Shown piece by piece: positions 55,728 through 64,000 of a DNA stretch of 64,000 bases (the first letter of the stretch is position 1; each line of letters begins with the position of its first letter). The position numbers and the translations under genes were made by a program. Under the pieces are notes generated by a model. The model was not told where the DNA came from. It saw only the letters and a list, made by a program, of their open reading frames with translations, and made no database searches. This DNA is from Nemertoderma westbladi. Taxonomy: Eukaryota > Xenacoelomorpha > Nemertodermatida > Nemertodermatidae. Location of the stretch: NCBI GenBank assembly GCA_032718475.1, contig JAUCBJ010007242.1:62001-126000 (forward strand), written 5' to 3'.

Positions 55728-56262
55728 CCGGTTGTTTTGGTTAGAAAATCCCGCCTCTGTAACCTGCTCCTTTCCTTCATTTTGTAAAGTGACTGTTTAT
55801 TGTTTGGTTAGAAAATCCCGCCTCTGTAACCTGCCCCTTTCCCTCAATTAATTAAGTGATCGTTTATTGTTTTGGTTAGGACATCCCGCCTCTGTAACCT
55901 GCTCCGTTCTCTCAATTGGTAATGTTATCGTTTATTTGTTTTGGTTAGAAAATCCCGTCTCTGTAACCTGCTCCTTTCCCTGATTTGGTAAAGTGACTGT
56001 TTGTTGTTTTGGTTAGAAAATCCCGCATCTGTAACCTGCTCCTTTCTCTCAATTGGTAATGTTATCGTTTATTGTTTTGGTTAGAAAATCCCGTCTCTGT
56101 AACCTGCTCCTTTCCCTCAATTAGTTCAATGATCGTTTATTGTTTTGGTTAGAAAATCCCGCCTCTGTAACCTGCTCGTTTCCCAGATTTGGTAAAGTGA
56201 CTGTTTGTTGTTTTGGTTAGAAAATCCGGCCTTAACCTGTTCCTTTCCATCAATTGGTAATT
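55728..56262 (+). repeat. Tandem repeat, ~68-bp unit, eight copies
   Basis: Each unit reads TTTTGGTTAGAAAATCCCGC, CTCTGTAACCTGCTCCTTTC, CCTCAATTGGTAAT and GTTATCGTTTATTG, with small variation. Two sub-variants (CAATTGGTAATGTTATCG and GATTTGGTAAAGTGACTG) alternate. Single related units occur at about 18195, 39657, 42190, 42370, 48470 and 53560. Confidence 0.85.
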
Positions 56263-57213
56263 GTTTTTGGCTATAAAATGAGTGTTTTGCTACGTCATGT
56301 GGTAATCGATTATCGACAACAACCACAAAATATTAAATTTAGAGTCTTTTACCACAGGCGCATATGGAATTCTATCTCATAGTCTATAAATCATGGAATC
56401 ATGGAATGTTTTGGCACAGGCATAGTGAAATCAACTGTCCGACAGACCAGAAATCAACAAATTTTGAATGTTTTTGCATAGGCATGTTGAAATCAACTGT
56501 CTGACAGTCCAGAAATCAGCAGTCTGACAGTTTGAAGAAATACATACATAAAAAGTCATTAAAAGGACAATAAAAGTCATTAAAAGGACAACAAAAGTCA
56601 TTATGCACAATTCGTAAAAAAAGGAGGACAAAAAAAGTCAAATAAAAGGACATAAAAAATCACTGCCTATTAGATGTGGCAGGCCTGAATGAATCTACAG
56701 CATTATTTTGGTGATAATTTAACATTGAGAAGAAATATATTTCGCCGAGATGGAATTTGATAGAAGTTTCCATCCTGTTTCTTCTATTGGCAAGGTCGCA
56801 AGGGCTTACAGTATTTTATCGGCCTGTAGTGCGAATCTACCAATCCCGGATTGTTAGCTGTAAAAACGAGTAAAAAATCGATTAATGAAACACTCGTAAA
56901 CTCGAAACAATCGTATTTTGATGTCACAAATTCCATCTACTGTAATAATATAACTATTTAAGTGGTGGCTAAAAAGTAGGCTTTTTTTTTCGAGCGTTAT
57001 TATTTGGCGAGCTTAGCGAGACAAATAAGAAAACAAGACAAAAAATGTTACTTTATGCCACCACTTACAGACAACATGTTGACCAGCGTTCTGAGATAAG
57101 ATTACATCATGTTTATTACATAAGAGTACCTACCTCTATTGCTATTTAATTACATTAATATATCATCCCTTTTTTTCCTTTAAAATGAAATCCATATAAT
57201 TAATCAACTATTT
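56263..57213. other. Intergenic sequence with short reiterations
   Basis: 56400-56530 repeats ACTGTC(C/T)GACAGTCCAGAAATCA. 56545-56640 repeats AAAAGTCATTAAAAGGACAA. No gene recognised. Confidence 0.5.
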
Positions 57214-57460
57214 CTAACGAGTAATGTACTCACAAACCTTTCTGGTGTGAAAATTAAACTTCACTGTAAATAAGTTATTCAATGAAATATACTGCATCTC
57301 AGAGAATAGAGCGGTTTTGTTTCGTGTTAGTTCACAATTTAATAAGAAGTGGGTTTCATCTTGTATGCTAATATTATTACACGGGCAAAGCCTAAGTTCT
57401 CTGGGTGTTCGCCTCCAACGCCCTTTCTCTATACGAAGGTTATGCGATGAGAGTCAAATT
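57214..57460 (-). pseudogene. C-terminal fragment of a retroelement polyprotein
   Basis: Minus-strand frame reads G-R-W-R-R-T-P-R-E-L-R-L-C-P-C-N, then I-Q-D-E-T-H-F-L-L-N-C-E-L-T-R and ends at a TAG at 57214-57216. The P-R-x-x-R-x-C-x-C ... D-E-x-H-F-L-x-x-C pattern is a Cys/His motif known from the end of many invertebrate reverse-transcriptase proteins. Only this end is present; it is frame-broken upstream. Confidence 0.6.
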
Positions 57461-58488
57461 CTACAGTAGTAAAAGCTTTCCTAAATAGTCTGGAATAATA
57501 CTGTATGTCCTAATTGAGTAAATCGCATGAGAATTTAGCACAGTATTAATATTGTACGGTAGGTTAAAAATTTAGTTGCCGTGATACTATAGGTTTTTCC
57601 AAAATAGGTTAAATTAATTCATTAGCACCAGATAATTAAAGTTCAACCGCAGACATAAGATACCGAATTCTCTGCATAAATCTAACACTTGATGAATTGG
57701 GAGATTTAGATTACGACACGCTAGTATTTCAGTAATTTTGTCATGTTGTCATGATTTTTGTCATGTCTTTTTTTGGGGGGGGGGGGGGGGGGGGTGTGTG
57801 TGGAGTCAGTCGGAAACCTTTCTTTCTCAGATCTTTGGAGAAAATACGACGATGCCATAGTAACATTACGTTGTATATTAAAGTTAATTTATTTAGATAC
57901 AATAAGAATTTGACATTGGAAATGTTGTAAAATACAATAACGAATGAAATCTAGAATAACTCTATTTTAATGCATATTGCATTCTGTGCACACACACGGG
58001 AATGAATGGTGAGGATATCCTGTTTGGTGTGAAGCAATAAGAATTAATTTTTACTTTTTTTTTAGCAACTTAGTTATATTTTACTCTTTGAATGTGACCT
58101 AAACCCCTAGAACACGTGACATGATATTCTTGATAAATAATTCCTCCAATAATTTTTATTTGTTGTAAGTGACTTATTTTGACAAATCCATTAATAATTT
58201 AATAAAAAAAAAGTTATGTACGAATTAAATTACAAAGCTATTTCCATGACAATAATAATATTGCATTTAAATAGATAGCGCTGATGGTATCAACAGGTTA
58301 TTTTATATTCTAGAATATTATAGGGCCTTAATATGGCATATTTTGCTATTTCGCTTTATATTATTTCACTAGGGAAGAATTACAGTATGCTTCGATGGAC
58401 GATATTTATGCGGAAATAAGCCCAGATGAACTTACAATAAATAACAGATTATCTTACAAATAAAAAAAAATATTTTGTTTTGTTAAAA
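57461..58488. other. Intergenic AT-rich sequence downstream of the tektin gene
   Basis: A 20-base G run at 57775-57794 followed by (TG)n. No gene seen. Confidence 0.5.
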
Positions 58489-58494
58489 TTTATT
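58489..58494 (-). promoter_or_regulatory. Candidate poly(A) signal of the tektin gene
   Basis: AATAAA on the minus strand about 200 bases after the tektin stop codon. Confidence 0.5.
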
Positions 58495-58693
58495 GTACAG
58501 GTAAATAAAAAATTTCAAAAATGTTGCCAGGAATTGGGCACCAATTAGGATAGACTCAGAATAAACAGTTTGTAGCAATCCATTTGTTACAGTTTACTAT
58601 TATGTATAGATAATGTACAATGAAGTTCATACAGTTATTGTAGACATATAAAACTTGTTTGTTTTTAGTAAGTATTTACTTAGTAGTTATAAG

Positions 58694-60151
58694 TTACTGA
58701 TATCCCGCTAGGCGACTTATGGTAGGGTAGCGTGTGCGCATAGCCAAGCACTTCTCCCTGCATATAAACAAGCTGTTATCTTTGATTGCAATCTCCTTCT
58801 CCAAAGCCATTCGGGTCTCCATGAGGTCACCTCTAGATGAATTCGCCATGTTAAGCTTATCTTTAAGAGCATCTATAGACCTTTGTATTTCATCGACTTC
58901 TTCGTGCAACCTCTTCTGAGCTGGATCATCAGTAAGCTCCATTCTAGGTCTTCTTGTTCTCCCTTCCAATCTAGAGTGGGCTTTCATCATAGGCGGTTCT
59001 TTTTCCTTTATGGCTCTCTCAAGATCTCGAATATTCTTCTCTTGTTTCGTAATTTCATCGCAAACCTTTTTGAGATGATCACCAAGCTTTCTCTTCGCAT
59101 CCAAGGTTTCCTCTAGACGTTTCACCACGGCAGTTTCCACAACATTTGCTTGTTCACGCATATCATTCGCCGCGTCTGTGAGAATGTCATCAACTATTCC
59201 TCGAAGTTGCATTGAAGCCATTCGTTCATTCTCTGCGCGTACGATGTTGTCATGCGTGTGTTGAGCCCAAGAAACTGTATCTGACACGGAACCATCAGAA
59301 TTACTCAGATCTTTATACTGAATATCTTGCGAGTTAAGATTAAGACTAGCTGCTTTACCATCGATGGTAAGCGCTTCAAATTTATCCGACCAATCTTTAT
59401 CTAACTCATGTTTAGCAGCTCTGTTCAACCTCATTTGTTTATCAACTTCCGCGGTAGCTCTCTTAAGAAGATCCTGTACCTTCTTGATCAAAGAAACCTC
59501 TTTTAGAAGCTCGACTTCTACGTTATCATGAACTAAATCGATACCTTGTCGACGTTCCCTGTTTCTCAAGCAATCAATCGCAATCATCAACGGTATCTGA
59601 GTGGCATCCAAAGCATTCTCTAAACGTCTCTTCTGGGCTTCGAGTAACTTATTCTCGTGTCTCATGTCTTCTATCTCGCGTTGAAGTTCATCTTTCCAAT
59701 TACGAATATCACGCATTCTCTCTTTAAGCTTCTTGGTGACATCTGCCTGAGTAGCTTTAGCTAGTGCATCAGTCTCTGCAATAAGATTCTTACTATCAAA
59801 TCGAAGTTTCTCCGAATTATCCCTATCAGCAAATGATTGATAATATTTGTTGTAGTTGTTTTGATGCCATTCTTCAATAGAATAAGGTGCTTCAATGAAT
59901 TCCTTGACTAGAGAAGCATCGTACGGGTCACCGAGCTTGAGACTGGCAATACCACTGTCTCCGGTATCTTGCCAATGCCTCTCTCCAAAACCTTGTCTAG
60001 CTTCGCAACCATCATACAACTCTCCCTGATCGTTGAGTAAAGTGCTTTTTGATGCTGTATAGGTGGGCGCAGTGGCATACGGTGGGAGTCTGATCTGACC
60101 TACAGAATGTCGCGTCCGTTCTAATGCTTCTTCTAGGTCCGGTGTCGGCAT
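58694..60151 (-). CDS. Tektin-4-like axonemal protein
   Basis: Intact single-exon frame of 485 codons, slightly longer than typical tektins (about 430-450) because of the N-terminus. Tektins are coiled-coil filament proteins inside ciliary and flagellar doublet microtubules. Visible features: W-H-Q-N-N-Y-N-K-Y-Y-Q-S-F-A-D-R-D near residue 95; helical heptads over 115-250; L-E-N-A-L-D-A-T near 177; R-E-R-R-Q-G-I-D-L-V-H-D near 198; D-W-S-D-K near 253. The end M-R-T-R-Y-P-T-I-S-R-L-A-G-Y-Q closely matches the tektin-4 C-terminus as I remember it. The family nonapeptide, normally R-P-N-V-E-L-C-R-D, is here R-P-R-M-E-L-T-D-D (residues 401-409), losing the Cys. The start is the first ATG. Expected expression is in ciliated cells or sperm. 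Confidence 0.92.
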   Translation of the reverse strand: MPTPDLEEALERTRHSVGQIRLPPYATAPTYTASKSTLLNDQGELYDGCEARQGFGERHWQDTGDSGIASLKLGDPYDASLVKEFIEAPYSIEEWHQNNYNKYYQSFADRDNSEKLRFDSKNLIAETDALAKATQADVTKKLKERMRDIRNWKDELQREIEDMRHENKLLEAQKRRLENALDATQIPLMIAIDCLRNRERRQGIDLVHDNVEVELLKEVSLIKKVQDLLKRATAEVDKQMRLNRAAKHELDKDWSDKFEALTIDGKAASLNLNSQDIQYKDLSNSDGSVSDTVSWAQHTHDNIVRAENERMASMQLRGIVDDILTDAANDMREQANVVETAVVKRLEETLDAKRKLGDHLKKVCDEITKQEKNIRDLERAIKEKEPPMMKAHSRLEGRTRRPRMELTDDPAQKRLHEEVDEIQRSIDALKDKLNMANSSRGDLMETRMALEKEIAIKDNSLFICREKCLAMRTRYPTISRLAGYQ

Positions 60152-61619
60152 AGTTAATTGTTTCGGAATATATTGATATGTAAAATAAAAGTTTAATGTA
60201 ATTAATTCCAGTTACATTCAACAATTAACGCGGAAAGATAAATTTATATGAGAATTCTCGATAATAAAGAACGATGGCTAGTAATGATAGAATAGGGTGG
60301 ATTGTTTTATTTATTTTGTAACTAGGCAACCAACGCAATGATTTAGGATGTGTTGAATGATACATCAATTAATTCCCTTTCATTGTACACAATATTGAAT
60401 ATAGGGAGGGGCCTACGCAAGTACAGTATATAGTAAGTTGGCAATACTTTATCTCCCCCAGAAGGTGAAAATTATCCCACCTTACATAACTTGTAGTGGA
60501 TTCCGCCGGGCATTGTAAGTAATGGGATAAAACATTTGGGTTGAAAAAAGTGAACCTTTGTAATATCGTGTTATATTTCAAATAGCGATGGATTTTGCTG
60601 ATATTGTAACAGTTATTATACTAATTTCACAATCGCATCAACTGTAATCCCAACCACCAAATACAGCTCATATTCATATTCATAAACTCGGTCTACTTAT
60701 TAGCACCACAGTAAGACAAGGAACGATTTCAGAGTTCAAGTGCAATTTTAGTGATTTTTCGTGGCCTAGATTTGTATTTTCTCAAAATTTCACTGAGTAT
60801 TATTAAACAGTATATAAAAGGTGTGTAGGGGCCTAATATTAACTCTTTACCGGTAACTTTTTATAAAAAGGAAATAACATTTTTAATGATATTTTCTGGT
60901 TACTATGCGCCCGAGTATACCTCAAAATCGAGAGAAAAAGGAGAAAGATGGAATAATTTTTCCATATTGAAATAATGAACCGATACTGTAGGATTGCTTT
61001 TTTTATTTTTTTTTTCCCGGCAAAAAAGGCAAAATAAGAAAATGTGTAAATATTTTTGGTGGAAATTTCTTTTAAGATGATAGAGCATCGAAGTTGAAAA
61101 GGTTTGCACGTAATTTTAGAATATCATGCACGCACTCAAAGGTTATTTCAAATTTAGTGTCTGCAAGGTGTACTTACACCACAAGGGAACTTAATTAATA
61201 TCCAATATATACCGGTACCGACTAGTTTATGTATACTGTAGTTGTTAATCTGCTTTCTACTTGCGACTTATTCCAGAACATTAAATTATCTCGAAATCTA
61301 GACATTTAGGCCTATTATTAGGCCTACCTATTACTGCTGATTTTTTTAATAATTAGTATGGAATTAATTTCGCACTACCAAATCGCCAGGGTGACATATT
61401 TTCCAGCTTTATATCGCAGTACGACATTATTTCTCAGTATGTCCCTACGCCATACATTTACTATGTATTTCCAGTATATCCAGTATGTCACGGCGGCCTC
61501 ATTGTTAGATTGTTCTAGAAAGTTTAAATGTGTAACTACAAATAATTACACACAAATAAATTAAATTATATGCGCTATTGTTCATAATTAGCACTTTAAA
61601 GTCTTTGTTACATAATGTC
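60152..61619. other. Sequence upstream of the tektin gene
   Basis: No gene recognised. AT-rich; should include the tektin promoter, but no clear element such as a defined X-box was found by eye. Confidence 0.4.
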
Positions 61620-61762
61620 AACCATGGATTTCTAAATATTAATTTATACCATTAAATATATAAATAACATTCTAATAAATAGGTATAAATAACATTCTAA
61701 TAAATAGGTATAAATAACATTCTAATTAATAGGTATAAATAACATTCTAGAAATCCATGTGT
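61620..61762. repeat. Four tandem 28-bp repeats within an inverted pair
   Basis: AATAACATTCTAATAAATAG with GTATAA completes a unit repeated from about 61660 to 61750. The block is bounded by CATGGATTTCTA (61623) and its inverse TAGAAATCCATG (61749-61760). Confidence 0.8.
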
Positions 61763-62060
61763 CAACTTATCAGCGTTCTGGTGAATTACTCGTAACGCTG
61801 AAAGGTCCCACCATGCAGCGTTTGTGAATGGGCTGCACTTAATTATCTGCAGGTACATACAATTAGTATAATTAATTATTGTGTTAGACATACAGTACGT
61901 TATGTTTCCTTTGTCTATATCATTCAAATCTATATAAATGTATCTATTATACTGTACTATCTTGGTATTGTTGTTGAAAAAAAAATGCAGCGTTGTTACG
62001 GCCTGGAACACTGCAAAGTAATCAATAACCTGGAAACAACTTCAATTACCGTATTCTAGA

Positions 62061-62950
62061 ATGTGGGGCGAGCCACGAAGTTGGCGGAGCCTTAGCGAAT
62101 TGACACTGTTAGGGGGTGGGTCAATTTATGCAAATAGTTGTCGTCGTCGTCGTCGTCGTTGTCGTCGTCGTCGTCGTCGTCGTTGTCGTCGTCGTCGTCG
62201 TCGTCGTCGTTACGATTTTGACATGCTAATAACTTTGTCGGATTTAAAGCTGCCAAGTTGAAAATTTGTAGGTATCAATATGAGCAAAAGTTGAGATTTT
62301 TGAGAGACTTTCAGACACCATCAGTGCAATGGTCTCCCGCTAGAGGGCCACATGTCTAAACATTAAATGCCCTCCCATTTCTTTGCTTTTAATCCGTTTA
62401 AGCTGAAACTTGGCAGATATGTATTAGACCATTAGCTGTGACTTTCAAAGGAGGCGAATCCATCTGCAGTTCTCCAGTCTGCCGCTAGAGGGCCAAATGT
62501 CTGAAAGTGAAATCGTTGTCGTCGTTATGATATTGACATGCTTATAACTTTGTCGAATTTAAAGCTGCCAAATTGAAAATTTGTTTTGTTGAAAATCAGT
62601 TCAACAGTCACCCGCTATAGGACTACTTTATGCCTGAAAGTGAATAGATTCTCCCGTCTCATTGATTTTAATCAGTTTAAGCTGAATCTTGCCATATATT
62701 CTGGACCACATGCTGCGTCTTTGTGGGGGGGGGGGGGGGGGGGGGAGATTTAATCGGTCTGCCGCTATACGACGAAATTTCTGAAAGTGAGATCCGTCTC
62801 TCATTTCGTTATCCGTTATTCAAGATGAAACTTGGCCGATGTACGTATGTACTATTCATCCATAGGCTGTGTCTTTGTGGGGCTGGAGACCCTAATCCAT
62901 CTTCAGTTCTCACTATACCGCTAGAGTCAGAAATGTCTGAATAGTAATAC
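62061..62950 (+). repeat. Family-A tail, (GTC)n tract and degenerate ~130-bp tandem repeat
   Basis: 62061-62100 is the inverted palindromic tail of family A (GTGGGGCGAGCCACGAAG). 62141-62210 is a GTCGTC tract interrupted twice by GTT. Then words GCTGCCAA(G/A)TTGAAAATTTG, CCGCTAGAGGGCCA and TGTCTGAAAGTGA recur four to five times to 62940. A 21-base G run lies at 62725-62745. Noncoding. Confidence 0.7.
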
Positions 62951-63700
62951 CGTCCCAACTTCAGAAAAAACAGAATAAAATTGGATTAGTTAGTAATAAA
63001 TACTATTACTATTTAATAAAGGTTCTATACCTATAATGATAACGCACAATATCTCTCCTAAATACACAACAAAACAATCCATCTAAACACTATTCCCCTA
63101 CCAATTAACAGATTACCAATACATCTCACTATACCTCATCAAAAATCAATGTCACACCACCACTGCCTTTTCATTACATTTATAATGATATCAACAACCC
63201 AAAGATACCCCATTTGCTATCATCTTATTGATAAAGCGCGATTTTATACCTCTGTTATAAGATAGAATTATGGAGATAAATTTATACCCCTGTTATATTG
63301 AATATTCACCAAGAACAAACCAACAACATCTATGGGAAATTTTTTAAAACGAATAAACATGTCAACTGTTGATTTATGACTCCAGCCTAATGGACCATAA
63401 TAAACAAACACCAGTGACTCTCGAATTACAGACCTTCCAACCACCACGCAATGCTCCCATTCCTACAATATTAATGAAACACTCATAACCGACCTTAGGA
63501 TTAGCCGGGCAACATTATTAGTCCTTCAGAATATGAGTCATCAATATCAAATACTGTCAACCCCTACAGGCAACAGACCAACTATCCCACTGACTTATAC
63601 AAAATAAACCAATAATGACGAGAGCAATATATGAGATAGAGGTTACACATTTAACCTGATAACAACCATTACGATCAGAGAAAACATGCCTCATATTAAA
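62951..63700. other. Intergenic A/C-rich sequence
   Basis: No gene seen. Strand composition is skewed: the + strand is low in G. Confidence 0.4.
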
Positions 63701-63708
63701 ACAAAACA

Positions 63709-63970
63709 CCCCCCCCCCCCCCCCCCCCCCCTATACTACTAACTGTTAATAACCCCCACCCCTCACCCTCTATCACTATGTCTACTACTAACCATTTAAT
63801 ACCCCCCTCCCCATCCTCTATCGCACTACGTCTACTACTACAGTACTAACCGCGTTAAACAACCCCCCCCCCCCCCCATCTATCACTACATCTACGTATA
63901 CTTCTACTACTAACCATTAAACACCACCCCCCCTCACCCCACCACTAGGTCTACTACTAACCACTAACGG
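63709..63970 (+). repeat. C-rich minisatellite at the right edge
   Basis: A 23-base C run is followed by four to five copies of a unit holding CCCTCTATCACTA, TGTCTACTACTAACCATT and a C run. Probably continues in variants to the edge. Confidence 0.8.
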
Positions 63971-64000
63971 GTAGTTGTGCGTGGTAGAACCGCCGTGACT

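Noticed and set aside
1-64000. CRISPR array or bacterial operon
   Set aside because: The tandem repeats have no regular unique spacers, and the genes and transposons are eukaryotic.

Overview
This is an AT-rich eukaryotic window dominated by mobile elements and repeats, with a few intronless gene-like loci between them. An animal source is clear: it carries a tektin-4-like axonemal protein, a pair of MFSD13A/TMEM180-like transporters, a receptor-transporting-protein-like 3CxxC zinc protein and a CYP2-clan P450 pseudogene. Mixed non-LTR families, a Ty3/gypsy element, many fold-back elements and frequent TAGGCCTA and CAGTACTG words suggest a marine invertebrate, perhaps an echinoderm or other deuterostome. 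The species is inferred, not shown.

Layout. 1-2026: a long uninterrupted minus-strand reading frame that leaves the left edge and encodes an unrecognised Asn/Lys-rich protein with 8-residue repeats. 2.7-5.3 kb: degenerate retroelement pieces, a tRNA-type SINE and a LINE tail flanked by long direct repeats. 9.8-12.0 kb: a broken MULE-like transposase with a SWIM finger. 12.1-13.5 kb: a GC-rich gag-like locus with CCHC knuckles. 13.5-15.7 kb: tandem and dispersed repeats. 16.5-17.1 kb: the 3CxxC gene. 19.27-24.74 kb: a complete-length Ty3/gypsy element (minus strand, 333-bp LTRs, GCTAC target duplication) whose pol is broken. 25-27.6 kb: inverted-repeat elements. 27.8-29.3 and 36.0-37.5 kb: the two transporter copies, same strand, identical over 491 bp. 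Between them lie a large fold-back structure holding a tandem array of LINE tails and a 5'-truncated LINE.

38.3-47 kb is mostly nested non-autonomous elements: a LINE tail, a GC-rich fold-back, a TA-flanked CAGT-ended element, and a 565-bp fold-back element built from a 21-bp minisatellite and flanked by an 8-bp duplication. 47.3-50.1 kb is a LINE tail split by a 2152-bp inverted-repeat element. 50.2-52.9 kb is a decayed endonuclease/reverse-transcriptase LINE. 53.9-55.4 kb is the P450 pseudogene. 55.7-56.3 kb is a tandem repeat. 58.7-60.2 kb is the tektin gene. The right end is repeats and C-rich minisatellite.

The genes do not form an operon or shared pathway. What they share is single-exon structure, which points to a retrogene-rich or intron-poor, transposon-dense region. 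No confident tRNA, rRNA or CRISPR was seen.
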